64,000 bases of DNA from NCBI RefSeq assembly GCF_000718555.1, contig NZ_JOAN01000001.1, forward strand, positions 310,001-374,000, given 5' to 3'. Origin of the DNA: Micromonospora chokoriensis. Lineage in GTDB: Bacteria > Actinomycetota > Actinomycetes > Mycobacteriales > Micromonosporaceae. Positions 26,531 to 35,115 of this stretch are shown here, piece after piece. Below the pieces are notes generated by a model, which saw only the letters and a list, made by a program, of their open reading frames with translations, was not told where the DNA came from and searched no databases. The position numbers and the translations under genes were made by a program. How positions within the stretch are numbered: the stretch's first letter is position 1; every line of letters starts with the position of its first letter.

Positions 26531-29083
26531 GTGTCACGCGGAGAACTGCGCATCTATCTCGGGGCCGCACCCGGCGTCGGCAAGACGTACGCCATGTTGG
26601 AGGAGGCCCAGCGGCGGGCCGCGCGCGGCACCGACGTGGTGATCGGTTTCGTGGAGACCCACGGCCGCCAACACACCGCCGCGATGCTCGGCGACCTGGA
26701 GCAGGTGCCTCGCCGGACCATGGACTACCGCGGCGCGGAGTTCACCGAGATGGACCTGGATGCGGTGCTGGCCCGCCGGCCGGAGGTCGCGGTGATCGAC
26801 GAGCTGGCGCACAGCAACGTGCCCGGTTCCCGGCACGACAAGCGCTGGCAGGACATCCAGGAGCTGCTCGACGCGGGGATCGACGTGCTGTCCACGGTCA
26901 ACGTGCAGCACCTGGAGTCGGTAAACGACGTCGTCGCCCAGATCACCGGCACCACCCAGCGGGAGACCGTGCCGGACGAGATCGTCCGCGCGGCCGAGCA
27001 GGTCGAGCTGGTCGACATGACCCCCGAGGCGCTGCGTCGGCGGATGGCGCACGGCAACATCTACCGACCCGACAAGATCGATGCCGCGCTGGGCAACTAC
27101 TTCCGGGTCGGCAACCTCACCGCGCTGCGCGAGTTGGCGCTGCTCTGGCTCGCCGACAAGGTCGACGAGCAGCTCGACAAGTACCGCAACCAGCAGGGCA
27201 TCGCGGCCACCTGGGAGGCCCGGGAACGGGTCGTGGTCGCGCTGACCGGCGGCCCCGAGGGCGAGACGCTGGTGCGCCGGGCGGCCCGGATCGCCGCCCG
27301 CAGCAAGGGCGCCGACCTGCTCGCCGTGCACGTGGCCCGCAGCGACGGCCTGGCCGGCGCCGACCCGGCCCAACTGGCCCGCCAGCGCGTGCTGGTGGAG
27401 AGCCTGGGCGGCACGTACCACCAGGTGCTCGGCACCGACGTGCCGGCCGCGCTGCTGGACTTCGCCCAGGGCGTGAACGCCACCCAGTTGGTGTTGGGCG
27501 CCAGCCGGCGGGGTCGGTTCGCGCAGATCTTCGCCCGGGGGGTCGGGGTGACCACCACCGCGCTCTCCGGCTCGATCGACGTACACCTGGTCACCCACAA
27601 GCAGGCCGGCAAGGGTCGCCGGGCGGCAGCGGTCCCGGCGGCGCTGTCCCGTCGTCGACGGCTGCTCGGCTTCGCCCTGGCCGTGATCGGCGTGCCGCTG
27701 CTCACCCTGCTGCTGAAGAGCATGCCCGACCTGACACTGACCAACGACATCCTGCTGTTCCTCGCCGGGGTGGTCGGGGTCGCGCTGGTCGGTGGGGTGT
27801 GGCCGGCCCTGGTCGCCGCGCTCGGCGGCTCGATGCTGCTCAACTGGTTCTTCACCCCGCCCTACCACACGCTGACCATCGCCAATCGCGACAACCTGCT
27901 CGCCCTGGCCGTCTTTGTCGGTGTGGCGTTGGCGGTGAGCTGGATCGTCGACGTGGCCGCCCGACGTACCCGGGAAGCAGCGCGGGCCGCCGCCGACGCG
28001 CAGACCCTCGCCGCCGTCGCCGGCGGTGTGCTGCGCGGCGAACGCCCCCTGCCAGCCCTGCTGGATCAGCTCCGGGAGACCTTCGGGCTACGCGCCGTGA
28101 GCGTGCTGGAGCTGGCCGAGGACGCCGGTGGGCGTCCGGAGCGGGCCCGCGAGGAGCACGCCTGGTGTGTCGTGGCCAGCGTCGGCGAACAGCCGGCCTG
28201 CACGCCCGACGGCGGCGAGACGGCGGTACCTGTCGACGACCGGATCACCGTCGTGCTCAGCGGCCGACGGCTGGAGGCCGCCGACCGGCGGATCGTCGAG
28301 GCGTTCGCGGCCCAGGCCGCCGTCGCGCTGCGTCAGGAACGACTCGCCGAGGAGGCCGCCACCGCCCGGCCCCTCGCCGCAGCGGACCGGATGCGCACCG
28401 CGCTGCTCGCCGCGGTCAGCCACGACCTGCGTACGCCACTGGCGTCTGCGAAGGCGGCCGTGACCAGCCTGCGCAGCCACGACATCGAGTTCGACGAGTC
28501 CGACCGCGAGGAGTTGTTGGAGACCGCCGAGGAGTCGCTGGACCGCCTCGCCCGATTGGTCGCCAACCTCCTGGACATGAGCCGGCTCCAGGCCGGCGTG
28601 CTCGGCATCTCGACGACGGTGATCGGCCTGGAGGACGCCGTACCCCTGGCCTTGGACGAACTTGGCCCGGCTGCCGCGACCGTCGGCACGGACATCCCGG
28701 CCGACCTGCCGGCGGCCAACGCCGACCCGGGCCTGCTGGAACGGGTGCTGGTGAACATCGTCGCCAACGCGCTGCGCTTCAGCCCGCCCGACCAGCCGCC
28801 CACCATCACCGCCAGCGCACACGCCGGCCAGGTCGAGCTGCGGGTGATCGACCGAGGTCCGGGCATCCCGGAGGACCAGTGGGAGCACGTCTTCCTGCCG
28901 TTCCAACGCCTCGGCGACCGGGACAACCAGACCGGCGTCGGTCTCGGTCTTGCCCTGTCCCGGGGGTTGGCCGAGGCGATGGGTGGCAGCATCACCCCGG
29001 AGACCACCCCCGGTGGTGGGCTCACCATGGTGTTGCGGCTACCTGCCGCGCAGCAGACCAGCTCGGAAGGACCGCAGGAATGA
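26531..29083 (+). CDS. kdpD: Sensor histidine kinase KdpD
   Basis: A membrane kinase of about 850 residues sensing K+ limitation. Order: KdpD N-terminal domain with Walker A GAAPGVGKTYAML, universal-stress-protein domain (about 230-360), four close helices (about 390-500), GAF-like segment, HisKA with SHDLRTPLASAKA (His is the phosphosite) and HATPase with GVGLGLALSRGLAEAMGG. I start at GTG 26531, eight bases after AGGGAGG; frames reaching 26471 have no RBS. It is coupled to kdpE by ATGA. Confidence 0.94.
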   Translation: MSRGELRIYLGAAPGVGKTYAMLEEAQRRAARGTDVVIGFVETHGRQHTAAMLGDLEQVPRRTMDYRGAEFTEMDLDAVLARRPEVAVIDELAHSNVPGSRHDKRWQDIQELLDAGIDVLSTVNVQHLESVNDVVAQITGTTQRETVPDEIVRAAEQVELVDMTPEALRRRMAHGNIYRPDKIDAALGNYFRVGNLTALRELALLWLADKVDEQLDKYRNQQGIAATWEARERVVVALTGGPEGETLVRRAARIAARSKGADLLAVHVARSDGLAGADPAQLARQRVLVESLGGTYHQVLGTDVPAALLDFAQGVNATQLVLGASRRGRFAQIFARGVGVTTTALSGSIDVHLVTHKQAGKGRRAAAVPAALSRRRRLLGFALAVIGVPLLTLLLKSMPDLTLTNDILLFLAGVVGVALVGGVWPALVAALGGSMLLNWFFTPPYHTLTIANRDNLLALAVFVGVALAVSWIVDVAARRTREAARAAADAQTLAAVAGGVLRGERPLPALLDQLRETFGLRAVSVLELAEDAGGRPERAREEHAWCVVASVGEQPACTPDGGETAVPVDDRITVVLSGRRLEAADRRIVEAFAAQAAVALRQERLAEEAATARPLAAADRMRTALLAAVSHDLRTPLASAKAAVTSLRSHDIEFDESDREELLETAEESLDRLARLVANLLDMSRLQAGVLGISTTVIGLEDAVPLALDELGPAAATVGTDIPADLPAANADPGLLERVLVNIVANALRFSPPDQPPTITASAHAGQVELRVIDRGPGIPEDQWEHVFLPFQRLGDRDNQTGVGLGLALSRGLAEAMGGSITPETTPGGGLTMVLRLPAAQQTSSEGPQE

Positions 29084-29760
29084 CGCGCATCCTGGTCGTC
29101 GACGACGAACCGCAGATCCTGCGTGCCCTGCGGATCAATCTGCGCGCTCGTCGGTACGAGGTGGACATCGCCGCATCCGGGGCCGCCGCGTTGAAGGCCG
29201 CCGCCAGCCACCCGCCGGACCTGGTGGTGCTGGATCTCGGCCTGCCCGACATCGACGGGGTCGAGGTGATCCGGGGCCTGCGTGGGTGGACGGCCGTGCC
29301 GATCATCGTGCTCTCCGGGCGTGCCGGCAGCGAGGACAAGGTCGCGGCGCTCGACGCCGGTGCCGACGACTACGTCACCAAGCCCTTCGGGGTCGAGGAG
29401 CTGCTGGCCCGCATCCGGGCGGTGACCCGCCGCCTCGGCGTGTCCAGCGAAGCGGTGCCGGCACTGCGGATCGGCCAGCACACCGTCGACCTGGCCGATC
29501 GGACCGTGCTCAGCGACGACGGCACCGAGGTCAAGCTCACCCCCACCCAGTGGAACGTGCTGGAGAAGCTGCTGCGCCACCCCGGCAAGCTGATCAGCCA
29601 GCGTCAACTCCTGCAGGACGTGTGGGGGCCGGAGTACCAGAACGAGACCAACTACCTGCGGCAGTACCTGGCCCAGCTGCGGCGCAAGCTGGAGGACGAC
29701 CCGGCCCGCCCCCGGCACCTCATCACCGAACCGGGAATGGGCTACCGCTACCGGCCGTGA
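29080..29760 (+). CDS. kdpE: Response regulator KdpE
   Basis: A 226-residue OmpR-type regulator. The receiver domain begins ILVVDDEPQILRAL; the phosphorylated Asp is in VVLDLGLPDIDG and the conserved Lys in VTKPFGVEELLARI. The C-terminal winged helix has LTPTQWNVLEKLLRHPGKLI and ends MGYRYRP. It overlaps the kdpD stop by 4 nt. It should activate the kdp promoter around 21440-21540. A GAGATT/AATCTC hairpin follows about 20 bases downstream. Confidence 0.95.
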   Translation: MTRILVVDDEPQILRALRINLRARRYEVDIAASGAAALKAAASHPPDLVVLDLGLPDIDGVEVIRGLRGWTAVPIIVLSGRAGSEDKVAALDAGADDYVTKPFGVEELLARIRAVTRRLGVSSEAVPALRIGQHTVDLADRTVLSDDGTEVKLTPTQWNVLEKLLRHPGKLISQRQLLQDVWGPEYQNETNYLRQYLAQLRRKLEDDPARPRHLITEPGMGYRYRP

Positions 29761-29823
29761 CCCCGTTGACACCCGCCGGCAGAGATTGAAGAATCTCGTT
29801 CGCAGTGGCAGCGGCGTGCTTCT

Positions 29824-29845
29824 GTAACCGTCCCCATCCGGTTAC
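29824..29845. promoter_or_regulatory. Perfect 7-bp-arm palindrome before oxidoreductase gene
   Basis: GTAACCG (29824-29830) and CGGTTAC (29839-29845) are separated by 8 bp, 16 bp upstream of the start codon. The size and spacing suit a dimeric repressor, or a leader hairpin just ahead of the RBS. Confidence 0.45.
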
Positions 29846-29861
29846 CCCTCGGGAGCCCGCC

Positions 29862-31871
29862 GTGTCCCTGTCCCTGTCCCGCCGTCGGCTGCTGACCGCC
29901 GGTGGCGCCGGCCTCGTCCTGGCCGGTCTCACCGACCCGTTCCGCGCCAGCCCCGCCCGAGCCGCCGTCACCACCGCCGACCTGGTCGTCTATGGCGCCA
30001 CCTCCGGCGGGCTGGCCGCCGCGATCACCATGCGCCGGCTCGGCCGCACCGCCGTGGTGGTGGAGCCCACCAGCCACGTCGGGGGGTTGAGCACCGCCGG
30101 GCTGGGCGCCACCGACACCGGCGTCCAGGCTTCCATCGGCGGGTTGGCCGCCGAGTTCTACCGCCGGGTGTACGTGAAGTACCACGGTGGAACCCTCACG
30201 CCGACCTCGCCACTGCGGATGACCTTCGAGCCGCACGTCGCCACCGAGGTCTTCGCGGAGCTGCTGGCCGAGGCGGGTGTGCCGGTGATCGTCGATGCGC
30301 GGCTGGCCGGCGTCGGCCGCAGCGGCGACCGGATCACCGAGCTGCGCACCGAGGACGGGTCGATCTATCGGGGCGGTGTGTTCGTCGACGCCACCTACGA
30401 GGGCGACCTGCTGGCGATGGCCGGGGTGGGGTTCACCGTCGGGCGGGAGTCCAACGACACCTACGGCGAGACGATCAACGGGGTGCAGTCGCGCAACACC
30501 CACCAGTTCGCCTACCCGATCGACCCGTACGTGACGGCCGGCTCGCCCGCCAGCGGCCTGCTGCCGGGCATCTCCACGACCCCGCTCGCCCCGCAGGGCA
30601 GCGGCGACGACCGCATCCAGGCGTACTGCTTCCGGATGTGCCTGACCCAGGCGACCAACCGGATCCCGTTCGGCAAGCCGTCCGGCTACGACCCGATCCG
30701 CTACGAGCTGCTGCTGCGGCACATCCAGGCCGGATACGCCGGGCCATACTTCACCACCCACTCGGTCGGCGGCGGGAAGACCGACTCCAACAACAACGGT
30801 GCCGTCTCCACCGACAACATCGGCTTCAACTACGCGTACCCGACGGCGAGTTGGGCCACGCGGGAGAGCATCATCGCCGAGCACCGCACCTACCAGCAGG
30901 GGCTGATGTGGTTCCTGGCCAACGACCCCCGGCTGCCCGCCTCGGTACGCGACTCGACCGCCCGGTGGGGTCTGCCGGTCGACGAGTTCACCAGCACGGG
31001 CGGCTGGCCGCCGCTGCTCTACATCCGCGAGGCCCGCCGGATGGTCTCCGCGTACGTGATGACCGAGCACGACTGCCGGGGCCGGGTACGCGCCACCGAC
31101 TCGGTGGGGCTGGCCAGCTACACAATGGACTCGCACAACTGCCAGCGGGTCGTGGTCGACGGGAAGGTCCGCAACGAGGGCGACGTGCAGATCAGCGTGC
31201 CCGCGCCGTACCCGGTGAGCTACCGCGCGATCGTGCCGCACCAGGCGCAGTGCGCCAACCTGCTGGTGCCGGTCTGCCTCTCGGCGAGCCACATCGCGTA
31301 CGGGTCGATCCGGATGGAGCCGGTGTTCATGATCCTCGGGCAGGCGGCGGCCACCGCGGCGTCGCTGGCGCTGGCCGGGAACCTCGCCGTGCAGGCGGTC
31401 TCCGTGCCTACCCTCCAGGCCCGGCTACGCCAGGACGGCGCGGTGCTCCAGTGGGGCTCCACAAGCGAGGTGATCCTGGACAACGCTGCGTCCAGCGGGA
31501 TCACCCGGGCCGGCACCTGGCTGCGCAGCACCAGCATCGGCGGCTACCACGGCCCGGACTACGAGCACGACGGCAACACCGCCAAGGGCGTCAACCGGCT
31601 GCGGTTCCGCCCGACACTGCCCGACTCCGGGTCGTGGACGGTGCAGTTGCGCTGGACCGCCGACCCGAACCGCGCGACGAACGTGCCGGTCGACATCGCG
31701 TACTCCGGTGGGTTGGTCACTCGGACGGTCGACCAGCGGCAGGCTGGCGGTCAGTGGGTGGCGCTGGGCACCTACCCGTTCACCGCCGGCAGCGACGGGA
31801 GCGTGCTGATCCGCACCGAGGACACCAACGGCTACGTGGTCGCCGACGCGGTCCGCTTCGTCCGCGCCTGA
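29862..31871 (+). CDS. Secreted FAD-dependent oxidoreductase with golvesin-like C-terminal domain
   Basis: A 669-residue protein. It opens with a Tat-type signal (SRRRLLTAGGAG followed by a hydrophobic stretch and SPARA). The FAD_oxidored domain has the nucleotide loop VVYGATSGGLAAA, then VVVEPTSHVGGLSTAGL. This FAD family (PF12831-like) is common in carbohydrate-related secreted oxidoreductases. The last 130 residues (from VILDNAASSG) resemble the golvesin C-terminal/Xly-type beta domain, including DGNTAKG and TNGYVVADAVRFV. I start at GTG 29862, just after GGGAG. It overlaps the convergent SAV_915-like gene by 40 bp. Confidence 0.82.
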   Translation: MSLSLSRRRLLTAGGAGLVLAGLTDPFRASPARAAVTTADLVVYGATSGGLAAAITMRRLGRTAVVVEPTSHVGGLSTAGLGATDTGVQASIGGLAAEFYRRVYVKYHGGTLTPTSPLRMTFEPHVATEVFAELLAEAGVPVIVDARLAGVGRSGDRITELRTEDGSIYRGGVFVDATYEGDLLAMAGVGFTVGRESNDTYGETINGVQSRNTHQFAYPIDPYVTAGSPASGLLPGISTTPLAPQGSGDDRIQAYCFRMCLTQATNRIPFGKPSGYDPIRYELLLRHIQAGYAGPYFTTHSVGGGKTDSNNNGAVSTDNIGFNYAYPTASWATRESIIAEHRTYQQGLMWFLANDPRLPASVRDSTARWGLPVDEFTSTGGWPPLLYIREARRMVSAYVMTEHDCRGRVRATDSVGLASYTMDSHNCQRVVVDGKVRNEGDVQISVPAPYPVSYRAIVPHQAQCANLLVPVCLSASHIAYGSIRMEPVFMILGQAAATAASLALAGNLAVQAVSVPTLQARLRQDGAVLQWGSTSEVILDNAASSGITRAGTWLRSTSIGGYHGPDYEHDGNTAKGVNRLRFRPTLPDSGSWTVQLRWTADPNRATNVPVDIAYSGGLVTRTVDQRQAGGQWVALGTYPFTAGSDGSVLIRTEDTNGYVVADAVRFVRA

Positions 31872-32203
31872 GCGGCGGCGGGTGCGGGGCGGGCGACCAC
31901 GATCCGGGTCGGCGCGGTCGGCGCGGCCCGGTCCCCGCTGGTCGGGGCGATCGGCGGCGCCACCAGCAACGGGTCGACCTGGATCACGTCGATGCCGAGC
32001 GGGCGAAGCATGCCGCGCAGCACTGGCTCGCACACCTCTTCCCACTGCTGGTCGGCGCCCATCGCGGCGGCCAGCAGCTCCGGCCGGGTGAAGGCGATGC
32101 CCAGTCGCTGACCCTGCGGCGAACGGCCGGTCCGCACCGTCCGCACCAGCCGTCCCGGCAGGTCACGCACCGGAACGGCGTAAATTATCGGGGCCTCGTC
32201 CAT
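31832..32203 (-). CDS. SAV_915-like small protein
   Basis: A 123-residue soluble protein beginning MDEAPIIYAVPVRDLPGRLV. The body reads like SAV_915-family (SseB N-terminal-like) proteins: a VRTGRSPQGQRLGIAFTRPE segment, then LAAAMGADQQW and LRPLGIDVIQVDP. The tail is Ala/Pro/Thr-rich and overlaps the oxidoreductase gene on the other strand. ATG 32203 is chosen for the GGAAGGA upstream; the frame stays open through the 27-bp tandem repeats, which are probably not translated. It is downstream of the USP gene on the same strand. Function unknown. Confidence 0.65.
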   Translation of the reverse strand: MDEAPIIYAVPVRDLPGRLVRTVRTGRSPQGQRLGIAFTRPELLAAAMGADQQWEEVCEPVLRGMLRPLGIDVIQVDPLLVAPPIAPTSGDRAAPTAPTRIVVARPAPAAAQARTKRTASATT

Positions 32204-32228
32204 GGTGGTGCTGATCCTTCCCATTCGC

Positions 32229-32299
32229 GCCGCTGTCGCGGCGGTTGCTGGCTGTGCCGCTGTCGCGGCGGTTGCTCGCTGTGCCGCTGTCGCGGCGGT
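32229..32299. repeat. 27-bp tandem repeat, 2.6 copies
   Basis: Copies at 32229-32255, 32256-32282 and 32283-32299 share the core GCCGCTGTCGCGGCGGTTGC. Each copy also contains an internal dyad (CCGCTGTCGCGG). It lies between the USP gene stop and the SAV_915-like start. Confidence 0.75.
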
Positions 32300-32802
32300 C
32301 ATCGGCTGAAGTGTTCGAGGTCGCGGGCGAAGCGGCGGATCGTCGCGGCCCGCGCCCAGGACGGCGCGGGCACCGTGACGACAGGTACGTCCGCCCTGGT
32401 CACGCAGTAGCGGGTGACGTGGCCGCGGGACCGGCCGAACCGGCCGCGATCCGGGCTGCCGACGACGAGCAGGTCGGACTCCCGGTGGGCGTGGTCGACG
32501 AGCACCTGACCGGCGTACCCCTGGGTCGTCACCAGCCGCACGGCCACGTCCCGAGGGATGCCACCGAGCGCCGCGTCGAACACACCACGCAGGTAGACCA
32601 GGGCGGCCCGGTCGCACTCGTCCTGCCAGCGCCAGGTCAGCGTGCCGGGCCGCCACGTCGGCGCGAAGACCCAGGCACGCACCGCGTCCAGCTGCGCGCC
32701 TTCGCGGCGGGCCAGCTGAATGGCCCGGCGCAGCGCCTGCATCCCGGCGAACGAGCGGTCGACTCCCACCACGACCCGGTGGGCAACTGTTGGGCGGCTC
32801 AT
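32299..32802 (-). CDS. Universal stress protein family member
   Basis: A 167-residue single USP domain. HRVVVGVDRSFAGMQALRRA is the first strand-helix unit. The nucleotide-binding pattern G-x2-G-x9-G-x can be seen in the VVGSPDRGRFGRSRGHVTR region, followed by VPVVTVP. This resembles ATP-binding USPs, which act in dormancy and stress. The start ATG 32802 overlaps the stop of the upstream unknown gene by ATGA, so the two are cotranslated. Confidence 0.82.
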   Translation of the reverse strand: MSRPTVAHRVVVGVDRSFAGMQALRRAIQLARREGAQLDAVRAWVFAPTWRPGTLTWRWQDECDRAALVYLRGVFDAALGGIPRDVAVRLVTTQGYAGQVLVDHAHRESDLLVVGSPDRGRFGRSRGHVTRYCVTRADVPVVTVPAPSWARAATIRRFARDLEHFSR

Positions 32803-33209
32803 GCGGCGGACACCACCCAGGTCGGGGCGTCCTTCGCGGTACGCGGGTCCGCCGACGTGCCCAGGTCGAGCGCGCGGAGGATGTAGTTGGCCACCGCCAC
32901 CTCCACTCCGGCGCGGCGGCTCAGGTCGGCGACGGCCCGGTGCAGCACGGTCATGCTCTCGGCGGAGAGCCGCACCACGGCGTCGACGTCGGCGGCGATC
33001 CACCACGCGGCGACGGCGCACGGCTCATGCCGTAGGTACTCCACCAGGTGACTGCCTGGCGCGGACGGGCCGAGCCGGACGCTTACCAGCGCCTCGTGTC
33101 GCCGCTGTGGCTCGTCCGCCCGGATCGCGGGCTCACCGGGGTCGCTGTCCGCGTCGGTGCCGGGTGGCAGGTCTCCGCGTTCCCAGCGTGTCATCCGCCA
33201 AGGACTCAT
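32799..33209 (-). CDS. Unknown 136-residue protein coupled to USP
   Basis: Reads MSPWRMTRWERGDLPPGTDA at the start, then a mixed alpha/beta body with VEYLRHEPCAVAAWWIAADV and a C-terminal helical part. No signal peptide or membrane helix is visible. I do not recognise a family. ATG 33209 is preferred over the longer frame from 33278, whose extra residues look non-conserved. The ATGA overlap with the USP gene suggests a functional partnership. Confidence 0.6.
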   Translation of the reverse strand: MSPWRMTRWERGDLPPGTDADSDPGEPAIRADEPQRRHEALVSVRLGPSAPGSHLVEYLRHEPCAVAAWWIAADVDAVVRLSAESMTVLHRAVADLSRRAGVEVAVANYILRALDLGTSADPRTAKDAPTWVVSAA

Positions 33210-33371
33210 GGGCCCATCGTCACCACCGGGCGACGCCGAAGCGCCCGTGGATACGCCGTTTCGACGGGCCGCCGCCATTTCTTGACGCCGCGTTCACGCG
33301 GCTGCCGGCCGGCCCGCCGACACGCCGGGTAGCGTTTCGGACAGACCAAGATCGGTGTACGAGGAGGCGCG

Positions 33372-34127
33372 GTGCAGACGACGACGGTGGACATCCCGAC
33401 CGGCGACGGGGTCGCGGACGCGTCCCTCACCCGGCCGGACGGGGACGGCCCGTTCCCTGCGGTGCTGCTCTTCATGGACGCCTTCGGCCCGCGTCCCCGC
33501 CTGGTCGAGATGGCGGAGAGGATCGCCGCCCGGGGCTACCTCGTGCTGACACCCCACCTGTTCTACCGGGCCGGGCGGGCGCCGCTGTTCGACCTGTCCC
33601 GTCTCGGCGAACCGGACCAGCGCGGCGCGCTCTTCGAGAAGATCATGCCGCTGATCGGCGCGTTGACCCCCGAGGTGATCAGCCGGGACACCGCCGCGTA
33701 CCTCGACTTCCTGGCCGCTCGGGACGACGTCCGGCCGGGACCGGTCGCGATCACCGGCTACTGCATGGGCGGCACGAACGCGCTGCGGGCCATCGAGGCG
33801 TACCCGGACCGGATCGCGGCGGTCGCCAGCTTCCACGGCGGGCGGATCGTCACCGACGCGCCGGACAGCCCACACCTGGGCGTCGACTCGATCACCGGTG
33901 AGGTGTACTTCGGGCACGCCGACGCCGACCAGTCGATGACGCCCGAGCAGATCGCCACGCTGGAGAAGGCGCTCGACGCCGCCGGCGTGCGCTACCGCTC
34001 CGAGGTGTACGCGGGCGCGCACCACGGCTTCACCATGGCCGACACCCCGATGTACGACGAGCAGGCCACCGAGCGCCACTGGGCAGCCCTGTTCGACCTC
34101 CTGGACCGCACCCTGCCCATCAAGTGA
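33372..34127 (+). CDS. Dienelactone hydrolase family protein
   Basis: A 251-residue alpha/beta hydrolase. The nucleophile elbow is GYCMGG with Cys as nucleophile (around residue 135), as in dienelactone hydrolases. The Asp is likely in FGHADADQS and the His in GAHHGFTM. The GTG start follows GAGGAGG. It is a single gene, probably acting on lactones or carboxylic esters; the substrate is unknown. The next gene, an SMP-30 lactonase on the other strand, is a different lactone hydrolase. Confidence 0.87.
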   Translation: MQTTTVDIPTGDGVADASLTRPDGDGPFPAVLLFMDAFGPRPRLVEMAERIAARGYLVLTPHLFYRAGRAPLFDLSRLGEPDQRGALFEKIMPLIGALTPEVISRDTAAYLDFLAARDDVRPGPVAITGYCMGGTNALRAIEAYPDRIAAVASFHGGRIVTDAPDSPHLGVDSITGEVYFGHADADQSMTPEQIATLEKALDAAGVRYRSEVYAGAHHGFTMADTPMYDEQATERHWAALFDLLDRTLPIK

Positions 34128-34178
34128 TCATGAGACGAGCGGCGGCTGCCAGCCACCCGCCGTCCGATGTGCCTGCGG

Positions 34179-35057
34179 TCAGCTCGGGGCGGCGGCGTGG
34201 GCGGTGGGTAGGCCGGGGACCTCGACGTCCACCGCGAGCAGCGCGCCGTCCGCCGGGCCTGGCGTGTCCAGCCCCACCCGGGCGGTGCCGATGAAGAGTC
34301 GGCGTAGGTCCGGGCCGCCCAGGCAGATGCCGGCCGGCTGCGTGGCCGGTAGCCGGATCTCCCGGTCGAGGGTGCCGTCGGGCCGGTAGCGGCGTACCGC
34401 GGAGCCGCCCCAGAACGCGATCCAGAGGTGGCCGGCGGCGTCGACGGTCATCCCGTCCGGGCCGCCGTCGGCGGGGGTGAGCCGCAGGAACGGCTCCCGC
34501 CCGCGCAGGTCTCCGGTGGTGGGGTCGACGGTGAACCTGTCGATCTCGCCGCGCGGGGTGTCGGCCAGATACATGGTGGTGCCGGCCGCGTCGAACGCCG
34601 GCCCGTTCGGGATGGTCAGCCCGGTCACCGCGGGGACCGGCTCGGCGCCCGGGGTGAGGCGGAACAGCGTGCCCCCGCCAGGCGTCATCGCGTACGTCAT
34701 GCTGCCGGCCCAGAAGCGGCCGTGCGGGTCGGCGACCGCGTCGTTCATCCGGGTCGGCTCGGGGGCGTCGGCGACCAGCTCGGCGACCGGTCGGGGGTCA
34801 CCGGTGGCGGGCAGCAGGGTGACGCCGGTCCCGGCGGCGGCCAGCCACTCGCCGGCTCGGTCGAGCACCGGGGCGACCGCGCCGAGCGGAACGTCGAGGC
34901 GGCGCAGCTCCCGCAGCGGGGTCGGGGCGTCGCCGTCGGTCTCCAACAGCCGCCCGGCGAGCAGGTCGACGAGGACCAGCCGGTCGTCGACCCAGCGCAG
35001 GCCCTCGCCCAGCTCAAGCCGGTCGGTGCTCCAGACGGTCGGCTCGGTCAGCTCCAT
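34179..35057 (-). CDS. SMP-30/gluconolactonase family protein
   Basis: A 292-residue six-bladed beta-propeller. LELGEGLRWVDDRLVLVDLL holds the metal-binding Glu near residue 18. RMNDAVADPHGRFWAGSM, TIPNGPAFDAAGTTMYLADT and GGPDGMTVDAAGHLWIAFW carry the conserved Asn/Asp metal ligands of regucalcin-type lactonases. ATG 35057 is preceded by GGAGGAG. The frame continues upstream but that part is non-coding. It probably hydrolyses a sugar lactone. Confidence 0.88.
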   Translation of the reverse strand: MELTEPTVWSTDRLELGEGLRWVDDRLVLVDLLAGRLLETDGDAPTPLRELRRLDVPLGAVAPVLDRAGEWLAAAGTGVTLLPATGDPRPVAELVADAPEPTRMNDAVADPHGRFWAGSMTYAMTPGGGTLFRLTPGAEPVPAVTGLTIPNGPAFDAAGTTMYLADTPRGEIDRFTVDPTTGDLRGREPFLRLTPADGGPDGMTVDAAGHLWIAFWGGSAVRRYRPDGTLDREIRLPATQPAGICLGGPDLRRLFIGTARVGLDTPGPADGALLAVDVEVPGLPTAHAAAPS

Positions 35058-35115
35058 GGTGCTCCTCCAAAGGATCGTCAGCGGACCGTACCGCCAGGCC
35101 CGTGGTCGAGCAGCA

